A stretch of DNA of 54,253 nucleotides. It comes from Methanomicrobiaceae archaeon (GTDB lineage: Archaea > Halobacteriota > Methanomicrobia > Methanomicrobiales > Methanomicrobiaceae). The translations under genes were made by a program, and so were the position numbers. Numbering within the stretch: the stretch's first letter is position 1; each line of letters begins with the position of its first letter. The notes beneath the pieces were generated by a model. The model worked only from the letters and a program-made list of their open reading frames with translations, ran no database searches and was not told the origin of the DNA. Shown one piece after another: positions 8,465-16,310 of the stretch. The stretch spans positions 1 through 54,253 of the forward strand of contig JARVGI010000013.1 in assembly GCA_029762625.1 (NCBI GenBank), written 5' to 3'.

Positions 8465-9544
8465 ATGAACCGTACGCATGTAGTTCTTGTACTTGCTGCG
8501 ATACTCTGTACCGCTGTATTCTTCTGCGGATGTACCGGCACGGAGACCGAACAGGGCCAGCAGACCCCTGCAGCAACGGCAACGCCGACAGCAACGGCGA
8601 CATCAGTACCGGCGGAAGAGACCACCCTCGTGGTATACCATGCCGGCAGCCTGACCAGTCCCTTCGAGGCGCTGAAGGCGGAATTCGAGGCCGAGTATCC
8701 GCATGTCGATGTGCAGCTCCGCCCCGGCGGCAGCACAGCGATCGTCAAGGAGATCGTTGAGCTCGACAAGCATGCCGACGTCCTCGCCTCGGCAGACTAC
8801 GCGCTCATCCCGAGCCTTATGGTGCCCGATGACGCGGAATGGTATGTCACCTTCGCCAAGAATACCATGGTCCTGGCCTATACGGACCAGAGCCTCTACG
8901 CCGACGAGATAAACGCCGACAACTGGTACGAGATCCTGGCCCGTGACGATGTGCGCTGGGCATTCTCCGACCCGAACCTTGACCCCTGCGGCTACCGGAC
9001 ACCCATGGTCATCCAGCTTGCGGAACTCCACTATGGTGACGACCAGATCTTTGAGAACACCATCGGTGCGAACAGCAACATTACGGTGACTGAGGAGGAT
9101 GGGGTCTATATGATCAACTCCAATAACCCCGAGCCCACCGGGCAACTCTCCATCCGGCCCAAGAGCGTGGAGCTCGTCCAGATGGTGCAGGCCGGCGGTA
9201 TCGATTACGCGTGGGAGTACCGCAGCGTGGCTGTCCAGAACGACCTGAACTTTGTGGAGCTCCCCGAAGCAATCGACCTCTCCTCGATCGAGTATGCCGA
9301 CACCTATGCACTGGTGAAGGAGGACTGTGGTGGCGGCATCAAGACTGCAAGCCCCATCGTCTATGGCGTCACCGTGCCCACGAACGCCGACAACCCTGAA
9401 ATCGGCCTGGCATTTGTGGAAATGCTGATCGGCGAAACAGGACAGACGATCATGGATAACGAAGGACAGCCCCCCATCGTTCCGTCGGGAGGCTTCCTCG
9501 ATGTTCCTGAGGATCTTGGTCCCCTTGTCGAACAACAATCCTAA
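8465..9544 (+). CDS. wtpA: molybdate/tungstate ABC transporter substrate-binding lipoprotein, WtpA type
   Basis: A 359-residue binding protein of the archaeal WtpA class. I prefer the ATG at 8465 to a TTG seven codons upstream, because it directly begins the signal peptide. The lipoprotein Cys is at residue 23 in FFCGC, followed by a long Ala/Thr/Pro linker. Diagnostic stretches are LVVYHAGSLT, RPGGSTAIVKEI, FAKNTMVLAYT and SDPNLDPCGYRTP, the region where WtpA supplies carboxylate ligands for octahedral coordination of tungstate. It is anchored outside the membrane and feeds WtpBC. The following gap carries a U-tract and hairpin, consistent with excess production of the binding protein over the permease. 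Confidence 0.92.
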   Translation: MNRTHVVLVLAAILCTAVFFCGCTGTETEQGQQTPAATATPTATATSVPAEETTLVVYHAGSLTSPFEALKAEFEAEYPHVDVQLRPGGSTAIVKEIVELDKHADVLASADYALIPSLMVPDDAEWYVTFAKNTMVLAYTDQSLYADEINADNWYEILARDDVRWAFSDPNLDPCGYRTPMVIQLAELHYGDDQIFENTIGANSNITVTEEDGVYMINSNNPEPTGQLSIRPKSVELVQMVQAGGIDYAWEYRSVAVQNDLNFVELPEAIDLSSIEYADTYALVKEDCGGGIKTASPIVYGVTVPTNADNPEIGLAFVEMLIGETGQTIMDNEGQPPIVPSGGFLDVPEDLGPLVEQQS

Positions 9545-9604
9545 TTTTTTTCATTTTCCCGTCCAAATACTGGACGATGATACTGGAAACTGGTAGTATC
9601 GTTG
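9545..9604 (+). promoter_or_regulatory. U-tract and hairpin in the wtpA-wtpB gap
   Basis: Directly after the wtpA stop comes a run of seven T (9545-9551), then CGATGATACT (9575-9584) that can pair with AGTATCGTTG (9595-9604), with two G-U pairs and a 10-nt loop. It could be a partial terminator or processing site that lowers wtpBC expression relative to wtpA. Function is inferred. Confidence 0.4.
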
Positions 9605-9651
9605 ATTTCGTAGAAAAACCTTGAAAATCCAGAACATTTCAGTGATATACC

Positions 9652-10464
9652 ATGCGCAGCCGGCACCGTCTTCCTGATCCCTGTATTCTCTCGTTTTCCC
9701 TGATCGGTGGGCTGATCGTTGGGCTGACCGTGCTTGCCCTGCTCAATATGGCGGTCAAAGAGATCTCCGATATCCCGTTTCTCATCGCGACGGCATCGGA
9801 CAGCGGTGTGATCAATGCCATCGCGGTGACTATGGGCGCGGGGCTGAATGCCGTGATCATTCTCCTCATCATCGGCACCCCGCTCGCCTACGTCCTTGCA
9901 CGCACTGATTTCCGGTGGAAGGGCGTGGTGGAGGGTCTTGTGGACATCCCCATCATGCTGCCCCACACCGTCGCCGGCATCCTGGTCTACCTCCTGTTCA
10001 TGCGGAGGGGGCTACTGGGGGCGCCGCTCTATGAAATGGGTTTCTCCTTTGAGGATGCCTATCCGGGCATCGTAATCGCCATGCTCTTTGTATCTGCGCC
10101 ATATTTCGTCAACTCCGTGCGGGAGGGATTCGAAAAAGTCCCCGTCCACCTCGAGAACGTGGCGCGCACCCTCGGGGCAACCCGTTTTCAGACCTTCATG
10201 CGCGTGGTGCTCCCCCTGAGTGTGCGCCATATCTTTAACGGGAGCATCCTCGCCTGGGGGAGGGCTATCGGCGAGTTTGCCGCCATCATCATGATCGCCT
10301 ACTATCCATTCGTGATCTCGACCCTCATCTACTATACCTTCACCACCCGCGGTATCAAGACGAGCAGCACTGTCGCATTCGTGATGATCCTCGCGTGCTT
10401 TGCAGCGTTCATCATCCTGCGCCTGCTCACGCGCTACACAGGGAGGTACGATGATCGAGTTTGA
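9652..10464 (+). CDS. wtpB: molybdate/tungstate ABC transporter permease, WtpB type
   Basis: A 270-residue permease with about six membrane spans. The conserved cytoplasmic coupling loop is visible as ENVARTLGATRFQTFMRVVLP followed by GSILAWGRAIGEFAAI, the G-R-x-I-G-E-F pattern typical of ModB/WtpB proteins. It forms the translocation pore for the oxyanion delivered by WtpA. It begins 107 bp after wtpA, and its stop overlaps the start of wtpC by 14 bp, showing translational coupling to the ATPase. The exact ATG is uncertain because no strong ribosome-binding site precedes it. Confidence 0.9.
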   Translation: MRSRHRLPDPCILSFSLIGGLIVGLTVLALLNMAVKEISDIPFLIATASDSGVINAIAVTMGAGLNAVIILLIIGTPLAYVLARTDFRWKGVVEGLVDIPIMLPHTVAGILVYLLFMRRGLLGAPLYEMGFSFEDAYPGIVIAMLFVSAPYFVNSVREGFEKVPVHLENVARTLGATRFQTFMRVVLPLSVRHIFNGSILAWGRAIGEFAAIIMIAYYPFVISTLIYYTFTTRGIKTSSTVAFVMILACFAAFIILRLLTRYTGRYDDRV

Positions 10465-11548
10465 ACGGGTTTCATTGCGCCTGGGCACCTTTGCCCTCAG
10501 GGAAGTCTCCTTCACCATTCGACAGGGCGACTTCTACTTTATCATTGGGCCGTCGGGTGCGGGAAAAACAGTGCTTCTCGAGGCCATCGCAGGCCTCCAT
10601 GCACCGCAGTCGGGACATGTTCTCCTCCGCGGCGAGGACGTCGCCGGCATTCCGCCTGAGAGGAGACGCATTGCCCTTGTCTACCAGGATTATTCCCTGT
10701 TTCCGCATATGAATGTCGCAAAGAACATTGCGTTCGGTCTGAAGATGCAGAAGGCTGACCGCCGTACCGTTGAAAAACGGGTTGAGGAACTCCTTCAGGC
10801 CTTCGATATCGAGGGGCTCCGTGACCGCAGCCCCCTCACTCTCTCCGGCGGGGAGCAGCAGCGGGTTGCGATCGCCCGCGCCCTTGCGGTGTCACCCGAT
10901 ATCCTCCTCCTCGACGAGCCGTTTTCCGCCCTCGATCCCCTGACCAAAGACAAATTCATCGAGGATCTGCGGGAGGTACACCGGACGCATGATCTTACTA
11001 TCGTCCAGGTGACGCACGCCCGTGATGAGGCCAAGCGCCTTGCCAGCCGGGTGGCGGTGATCATCGAGGGCGTTCTCGCTGCTGAAGGCGGTGTGGAGCA
11101 GATCTTCAATGCACCGGACACCTGCGAGGTGGCGCGATTTGTGGGCATCGAAAATATCCTCCCCGGCACGATCATCTCCGGCAGCGATCACGTGGTGAAA
11201 GTCGATACGGGAGCGGCGACGATTACTGCGGTCTCTGACCTTCACACGGGAGAGGGCGTTGCTGTCTGCTTCCGCGCGGAAGACGTGACCCTCTCGCCAC
11301 CGGGAAGCCCGCGGTCAAGCGCCCGGAATACATTCGAGGGCACCATCACGGGATTCACCCCCATGGGGCCCCTCGTGCGGGTCTCCATCGATTGCGGGTT
11401 CCCCCTCGTCGCCACGGTTCTCAGGGACACCGTGAATGAGATGGGGCTCGCCCCGGGATCGCTGGTCTCTGCTTCGGTCAAAGCGAGCATCATCCACCTG
11501 ACATCGAGATCGCCGGTGCACAGAGACATGTACACTAAATTCAGTTGA
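10451..11548 (+). CDS. wtpC: molybdate/tungstate ABC transporter ATP-binding protein, WtpC type
   Basis: A 365-residue ABC ATPase. The ATG at 10451 follows GGGAGGTACG and overlaps the wtpB end, which is better than an upstream in-frame ATG buried in wtpB. Walker A GPSGAGKTV is at 33-41, the signature LSGGEQQR at 131-138 and Walker B ILLLDEPF at 151-158. A C-terminal Mop/TOBE domain (SSARNTFEGTITGF through VSASVKASIIHL) probably senses cytoplasmic molybdate or tungstate and inhibits uptake, as known for related ModC proteins. The C-terminal domain is strikingly like that of the TupC protein in this window, including a VDCGFP/IDCGFP core. Confidence 0.9.
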   Translation: MIEFERVSLRLGTFALREVSFTIRQGDFYFIIGPSGAGKTVLLEAIAGLHAPQSGHVLLRGEDVAGIPPERRRIALVYQDYSLFPHMNVAKNIAFGLKMQKADRRTVEKRVEELLQAFDIEGLRDRSPLTLSGGEQQRVAIARALAVSPDILLLDEPFSALDPLTKDKFIEDLREVHRTHDLTIVQVTHARDEAKRLASRVAVIIEGVLAAEGGVEQIFNAPDTCEVARFVGIENILPGTIISGSDHVVKVDTGAATITAVSDLHTGEGVAVCFRAEDVTLSPPGSPRSSARNTFEGTITGFTPMGPLVRVSIDCGFPLVATVLRDTVNEMGLAPGSLVSASVKASIIHLTSRSPVHRDMYTKFS

Positions 11549-11611
11549 TTAACTTGATTTATTCATGAAAAATGCAAATGCTTATTTTTGCGCAATAATG
11601 ACTAATTGAAC
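11549..11611 (+). promoter_or_regulatory. promoter of modA
   Basis: The 63-bp gap contains GATTAACTTGATTTATTCATG and GCTTATTTTT at about 11579-11588, a TATA-like element roughly 28 bp before the modA ATG. No ribosome-binding site is seen, so a leaderless message is likely. AAAAAT...ATTTTT half-sites flank the middle of the region. Confidence 0.45.
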
Positions 11612-12424
11612 ATGAAGAGGATAACTTTCATTGTCTTCATTGGATTGGTGGTATGTGCAGCGCTCTTTGCATGCGGATGCACCGAATCACAGCCCGCAGA
11701 AACCGGGACGCCCGAAGCAGAGGCCGGGGGATCGCTTCTGGTCTACTGCGGTGCGGGGATGCGGGAGCCCATGGATGAGATTGCCGACCTGTTTGAAGAG
11801 CAGGAAGGGATCACCATCCAGTACACCTATGGCGGTTCCGCACAGCTCTTGAGCCAGATCGAGCTCTACCAGACCGGCGATGCCTACATGCCCGGGGCGA
11901 CATCGTACATCGATTCCGCCATTGCAAAAGGATTCGTGGACAAGACCGAGAAGGTGGTCTACCATGTGATGGCTATGGTTGTACCCAAGGGCAACCCGGC
12001 AGGCATCCAGACGCTGGAGGATCTCACAAAGCCCGGTGTCCGCGTGGCTATCGGTGAGCCCACCGGCCCTGCCGTCGGACAAGCGGCAAAGAAGATGCTC
12101 GAAAAAGACGGCATGTGGGAGGCAGTCGAGGCGAACTGCGTGGTGAAGTCGGGCACGGTCAACGAGCTCTTAGTCTACGTCTCGATGAACCAGGCGGACG
12201 CCGCCATCATATGGGAGGATCTCTACAACGAGGAGGCCATGGATCTGATTGACATCCCCCTGGAAGAGGGATTCGTCAAAGTCGTCCCCATCGGAACGCT
12301 CACTTTCTCTGAAAACCCCGAAAATGCCGAGAAATTCATACGATTCGTGGCATCGGATGAAGGGCTGGCGATCTTCGAGAAGCACGGGTTCACCACGTAC
12401 CCTGATGAAAAGTATGGTATGTGA
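11612..12424 (+). CDS. modA: molybdate ABC transporter substrate-binding lipoprotein, ModA type
   Basis: A 270-residue type 2 periplasmic binding protein. Residues 1-23 form a lipoprotein signal ending in FACGC. LLVYCGAGMREPMDEIADLF and YGGSAQLLSQIE match the ModA oxyanion-binding loops, where backbone and Ser/Thr side chains hold tetrahedral molybdate; later IGEPTGPAVGQAAKKML and NQADAAIIWEDL complete the fold. It is shorter than WtpA and lacks its DPCGYRTP element, so it is a separate ligand-binding class. It has its own promoter and is separated from trmO-modBC by 336 bp, although it is presumably the binding protein for ModBC. A T-rich tract follows the gene. Confidence 0.85.
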   Translation: MKRITFIVFIGLVVCAALFACGCTESQPAETGTPEAEAGGSLLVYCGAGMREPMDEIADLFEEQEGITIQYTYGGSAQLLSQIELYQTGDAYMPGATSYIDSAIAKGFVDKTEKVVYHVMAMVVPKGNPAGIQTLEDLTKPGVRVAIGEPTGPAVGQAAKKMLEKDGMWEAVEANCVVKSGTVNELLVYVSMNQADAAIIWEDLYNEEAMDLIDIPLEEGFVKVVPIGTLTFSENPENAEKFIRFVASDEGLAIFEKHGFTTYPDEKYGM

Positions 12425-12760
12425 GGGCCTTGTGGTTTACAAATTCTCTCTCCTTTTTTCCCGTGGGTTCCGGCGGATTTGTTAACCGATCGCGATTTAT
12501 TTAACGGCCATATTGCATGAGAAAATAAACACTGTTAATTACTATTGAATATCAAGGTGTGGTTATGAAGTATGCATCTGCAGGCGGTTGTACGACGCCG
12601 GGCGTCTCTCCTCTCGTTGTATATGCGTCCGGAGCAATGCATGTGGCATCGCGGACCGTATCCCCGGGCAGGAATCCCCGACCGCCGGTTTCTCCTCATG
12701 AGGCAGTCCATAAACCGGAATCATAAACCAGATAAACGCAACATTCAGGAGCGGCTACCA
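12425..12760 (+). promoter_or_regulatory. terminator-like tract, promoter and long structured leader before trmO-modBC
   Basis: This 336-bp gap holds a T-run at 12453-12458, a GTTAA/TTAAC inverted pair (12481-12485 and 12501-12505), TATA-like AT-rich sequence up to about 12540, and then about 220 bp before the trmo ATG. The leader contains nested inverted repeats: CCGGTTT (12685-12691) with AAACCGG (12712-12718), enclosing the palindrome CCTCATGAGG (12694-12703). A GGCG...CGCC pair lies at about 12583-12599. The ribosome-binding site is AGGAG at 12747-12751. No known riboswitch class was recognised. Confidence 0.45.
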
Positions 12761-13306
12761 ATGAAAGACCAGAAAAAAGGAAACTCCCCCGAAATGGGGG
12801 AAGGGATCGTGTACAGTCCTATCGGGGTCATCCACTCCGAATATACCGAACAGGAGGAGACCCCCATCCAGGGAATCTTCAACCCTTCCGTGGGTGAAGT
12901 GGAGGTATTCCCCGAGTTTGCTGCGGGACTCGCCGATATTGAGTCGTTCTCGCACCTCTACCTCCTGTACCACTTCCATCGGGCGACGGGGGCGAATCTC
13001 ATCCAGAAGCCGTTCCTCGACGGGGAGAAGGAGCGGGGAATCTTTGCCATCCGCCACTTCAACCGTCCGAACCCGATCGGACTTTCCATCGTGGAGCTTG
13101 TTGAGGTAAAGGGCAACATCCTGGTCATACGCGGCGTCGATATCCTCGACGGCACCCCGCTGCTGGACATCAAGCCCTACGTGCGCCAGTTTGATCACCG
13201 CGACGAGGTGAAGAGCGGCTGGGTGGACAACCAGCATACCGACGATATCGCCGCATGGAACGCCTCGCCGCGGGGCCTGCGCGACCGGGGGAGGACAAAC
13301 CTGTGA
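12761..13306 (+). CDS. TrmO/TsaA-like (UPF0066) family protein
   Basis: A 181-residue protein of the TsaA/UPF0066 family, whose characterised member TrmO methylates N6 of t6A37 in tRNA-Thr with S-adenosylmethionine. Visible motifs are SPIGVIHSEYTE at the start, FSHLYLLYHFHRA, FAIRHFNRPNPIGLS and a late LLDIKPYVRQFD. The ATG at 12761 has AGGAG nine bases upstream; an in-frame extension to 12572 is non-coding leader. The modB start overlaps its stop by 4 bp (GTGA), so it is translationally coupled to the molybdate permease. In this setting a role linked to molybdenum rather than tRNA is possible, and the substrate is not shown by sequence. Confidence 0.8.
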   Translation: MKDQKKGNSPEMGEGIVYSPIGVIHSEYTEQEETPIQGIFNPSVGEVEVFPEFAAGLADIESFSHLYLLYHFHRATGANLIQKPFLDGEKERGIFAIRHFNRPNPIGLSIVELVEVKGNILVIRGVDILDGTPLLDIKPYVRQFDHRDEVKSGWVDNQHTDDIAAWNASPRGLRDRGRTNL

Positions 13307-14097
13307 ACGTGTTCGGCCATTCGCCCCTGAAAGTTGTCAGCATCGGTGCGGGGATGCTCCTCACCGCATTCATCGCGGTGCTGCTCTTTCTCATCGTGAG
13401 CCACCCCTCCCCGGAGAATCTCATTGCATCCATGCTTTCGACCGAGATCCAGTTTGCGATCACGCTGAGCCTGATCACCTCGGTGGTATCGACCGTGCTG
13501 TGCATCATCATCGCCGTCCCGGCGGCATACGGCCTCGCGCGCTATGAGTTTCCGGGCAAGAGTGTGGTCAATACCGCCCTTGACATGCCGCTCGCCCTCC
13601 CGCCTCTTGTCGCGGGGGTGGGGCTCCTGCTCTTCTTCGGGACAAGCCCGTTTGGGAAAGGGCTCGCAGAGGCGGGTCTCGTGTTCGTGTTCACCCCGCT
13701 GGGCATCATCGCCGCGCAGTTCTTCGTGAACATGCCGTTCATGATCCGCATCATGCGCTCAACCTTCGAGAGCATCAGTCCCCGATACGAGTACGTGGCA
13801 AAGACGCTCGGCTGCACGGATCTCCAGGCGGTGTGGCGGGTCACGCTGCCCATGGCGGCGAGCGGCTTTTTCGCGGGAGCGGTGATCACGTGGGCAAAAG
13901 GGATCGGTGAGTTCGGCGCCGCGCTGCTCCTTGCCGGGGCGACGCGCATGGTGACGGAGACACTGCCCATCTCCCTCTTCCTGAACATGTCGTGCGGCAA
14001 CCTGAACATGGCGATTTCCGCAGCCACCATCCTGATCGCCATCTCGATCTGTTCCCTGTACGTCTTCGAACGCTACGGGGGGAGTGCCCGCTTCTAG
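13303..14097 (+). CDS. modB: molybdate ABC transporter permease, ModB type
   Basis: A 264-residue permease with about five or six hydrophobic spans. I chose the GTG at 13303 because GGGGGAGGA lies 8 bases upstream and it gives a 4-bp overlap with the preceding stop; upstream codons lie inside trmo-like coding sequence. The N-terminal domain ATQ-like segment is not obvious, but the coupling region AKTLGCTDLQAVWRVTLPMA and GAVITWAKGIGEFGAAL is clear and typical of ModB/CysU proteins. It forms the molybdate pore in the cytoplasmic membrane, working with ModC 11 bp downstream and presumably ModA upstream. Confidence 0.88.
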   Translation: MNVFGHSPLKVVSIGAGMLLTAFIAVLLFLIVSHPSPENLIASMLSTEIQFAITLSLITSVVSTVLCIIIAVPAAYGLARYEFPGKSVVNTALDMPLALPPLVAGVGLLLFFGTSPFGKGLAEAGLVFVFTPLGIIAAQFFVNMPFMIRIMRSTFESISPRYEYVAKTLGCTDLQAVWRVTLPMAASGFFAGAVITWAKGIGEFGAALLLAGATRMVTETLPISLFLNMSCGNLNMAISAATILIAISICSLYVFERYGGSARF

Positions 14098-14108
14098 GAG
14101 GCCCGTGT

Positions 14109-15155
14109 ATGCTGCGTATCGAACATGTATCCAAGGACATGGGAGAGTTTCTGCTCAAGGACGTCTCGCTGCAAGTGTCGCAGGGCGAGTATGTGGTCAT
14201 TATCGGCCCCACCGGCGCAGGAAAGACCATCCTCGTGGAAACTGTCGCCGGCATCTACCCGCCGGATGCGGGCAGAGTATTGCTCAATGGGAGGGATATC
14301 ACCCACGAGGAGCCGAGGAACCGCAACATCAGCATGGTGTACCAGGACTACATGCTCTTTCCCCACCTCTCGGTGCATGACAACATTGCATTCGGGCTCC
14401 GGAACCGGCAACTGGAAAAACCCGAGATCGAACGGCGGGTCGAGGAGAGCGCGGACCTTCTCGGCATATCCCATCTCCTCCACCGCCGCCCCGATACCCT
14501 CTCGGGCGGTGAGCAGCAGCGCGCCGCCATCGCCCGCGCCATTGTGATGGAACCCTCGGTGCTCCTCCTCGACGAACCGCTCAGTGCGCTCGACGGACGG
14601 ACCCGGGAGGCGCTCAGGAAAGAACTCCGGCGCCTGCACGATACGATGGATATCACCGTCCTCCACATCACCCACAATTTCGAGGAGGTGTTCTCGCTGG
14701 CAGACCGGGTGGCGGTCATGAACCGCGGGGAGATCGTCCAGGACGGCGCACCCGACGAGGTCTTTCGAAAACCGAACTGCGAATTCATCGCTGATTTCGT
14801 GGGAGTGGAAAACCTCTTTAAGGGGATGTGCAGACTGGACAACGGTAATGCGATCATCGAGACCGGGGATCTCAGCCTGGTCTCGACGACCTGCACCCGG
14901 GAGGGTGAGGTGTTCGTCTCCGTCCGGCCCGAAGATATCATGGTATCCCGGACAAAGCCGGAGATCAGCGCACAGAATGTGTTTGCAGGAACGGTCACCG
15001 AGAGTGTGAATAACGGGATTGTGATGCGGGCGGTGGTGGATGCGGGCATCCCCTTCGTCGTCACCCTCACTCGCCAGGCATACCAGGACCTCGATATCAA
15101 GAAGGGGGATTCGATCTATCTCCTTTTCAAAGCAGCGTCGGTGCATGTATTCTAG
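14109..15155 (+). CDS. modC: molybdate ABC transporter ATP-binding protein, ModC type
   Basis: A 348-residue ABC ATPase starting at ATG 14109 behind a strong AGGAGG. Walker A GPTGAGKTI is at 33-41, the Q-loop in VYQDYMLF, the signature LSGGEQQR near residue 130 and Walker B VLLLDEPL near 150. A C-terminal Mop/TOBE domain (SAQNVFAGTVTESV to FKAASVHVF) is expected to bind molybdate and trans-inhibit transport. This makes it the third oxyanion ATPase in the block with such a sensor domain. It couples ATP hydrolysis to ModB. The MOT1-type permease follows 45 bp later and is probably part of the same transcript. Confidence 0.88.
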   Translation: MLRIEHVSKDMGEFLLKDVSLQVSQGEYVVIIGPTGAGKTILVETVAGIYPPDAGRVLLNGRDITHEEPRNRNISMVYQDYMLFPHLSVHDNIAFGLRNRQLEKPEIERRVEESADLLGISHLLHRRPDTLSGGEQQRAAIARAIVMEPSVLLLDEPLSALDGRTREALRKELRRLHDTMDITVLHITHNFEEVFSLADRVAVMNRGEIVQDGAPDEVFRKPNCEFIADFVGVENLFKGMCRLDNGNAIIETGDLSLVSTTCTREGEVFVSVRPEDIMVSRTKPEISAQNVFAGTVTESVNNGIVMRAVVDAGIPFVVTLTRQAYQDLDIKKGDSIYLLFKAASVHVF

Positions 15156-15200
15156 ACGAAGCGCACTGCATGGTTCCTCCATGCGTGGGGAGGCTTCCCG

Positions 15201-16310
15201 GTGACGGAAACTCGCTCGCTACGCCTGCATCCGGAAGAAATCGCCGGCTCGGTGGGTAATTTCGGCACCGTTTTGCCTATCGTGTTCGGGGTCGCTGCCG
15301 TAGCGGACATCAACCTCGGCACCGTCCTCCTCTTCTTCGCCCTGTGGTACGCGGTGATCGGGATCGTCTACGGCATCCCCATACCCATAGAACCCCTGAA
15401 GGTGGTGGGGGCGGTGGTTATCGCCGAAGGTCTCTCTTCGGGCGATATCATGGCGGCGGGGATGCTCACCGGCCTGATTTTCCTGTTCCTTGGGCTCATC
15501 AAAGGGATGCGCTACATCAGGGAGAAGATCCCCACCAGCGTGATCCGGGGCATCCAGCTCGGGCTCGCGCTGGTGCTGGTCAACACCTCCCTGCGATTCA
15601 TCAGCCAGGATCCCATATTCGCCTTTGCGGCGATCGGCCTCATTGCCATCTTCTTTATTGCCAGCAGCAGGTCGTCAATTCCGGATATATCTGCGCTCAT
15701 TGTCATAATCGCCGGGATCGGGTTTGGCATTGCGGGCTATGGCATACCGCCGCTGCAGCTGCCCCCTGTTCCCGGCATCATCATTCCGGATATGCAGAAC
15801 ATCATCACCGCCCTGGTGCGTCTGGTGCCGCCGCAGTTTCCCCTGACCCTCACCAACGCAATTCTTGCCACCTCGGTGCTCGCCCACGATCTCTACAAAC
15901 GCGAAATCGAGCCGGATCGGCTTTCCATCACCATCGGCCTCATGAATATCATCTCTGTGCCCTTCGGGGCGTTTCCCATGTGCCATGGGGCGGGAGGGCT
16001 TGCCGCCCACTACCGCTTCGGGGGAAGAACCGCCGTATCCAATATCATCGGCGGGGGTATTCTGCTCGCGTTTGCGCTCTTCTTCGCGCATCCCGATACC
16101 CTCACCATTCTCCCTGCGGGCATGTTCGGTGCGCTGCTGGTGTTCGTGGGCATCGAGCTGGGAAAACACGGTATCAAAACCGATGACTACCTTGTATCGG
16201 GAAGCATGGCCGTAGTGGCGCTTATCGGCGGGATGACGGTCGCCTTCGTATTCGGTCTTCTTTTCGCCGCGGTCCGGCGCCGCATGCAGTTTAGGCCAGG
16301 TTCGGGCTAA
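15201..16310 (+). CDS. MOT1-type molybdate (or sulfate) permease
   Basis: A 369-residue, highly hydrophobic protein with about ten membrane spans. The family hallmark FPMCHGAGGLAAHYRFGGRT is present (split here as FPMCHGAGG and AHYRFGGRT), together with an N-terminal NFGTVLP and IPIEPLK, as in plant and algal MOT1 molybdate transporters of the SulP-related group. The start is GTG at 15201, behind GGGGAGG. It is the last gene of trmo-modBC and gives a secondary, non-ABC route for molybdate. Sulfate transport cannot be excluded from sequence, but the neighbourhood favours molybdate. Coding runs to TAA at 16308-16310, followed by an A-rich stretch. Confidence 0.85.
   Translation: MTETRSLRLHPEEIAGSVGNFGTVLPIVFGVAAVADINLGTVLLFFALWYAVIGIVYGIPIPIEPLKVVGAVVIAEGLSSGDIMAAGMLTGLIFLFLGLIKGMRYIREKIPTSVIRGIQLGLALVLVNTSLRFISQDPIFAFAAIGLIAIFFIASSRSSIPDISALIVIIAGIGFGIAGYGIPPLQLPPVPGIIIPDMQNIITALVRLVPPQFPLTLTNAILATSVLAHDLYKREIEPDRLSITIGLMNIISVPFGAFPMCHGAGGLAAHYRFGGRTAVSNIIGGGILLAFALFFAHPDTLTILPAGMFGALLVFVGIELGKHGIKTDDYLVSGSMAVVALIGGMTVAFVFGLLFAAVRRRMQFRPGSG

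Noticed and set aside
12570-12720. Moco riboswitch in the trmo-modBC leader
   Set aside because: The leader is structured, but I could not match the known Moco RNA consensus; it is reported only as an unassigned leader.
12572-12760. N-terminal extension of the TrmO-like protein
   Set aside because: It is Arg-rich without family similarity; the ATG at 12761 has a proper AGGAG site and a family-like N-terminus.
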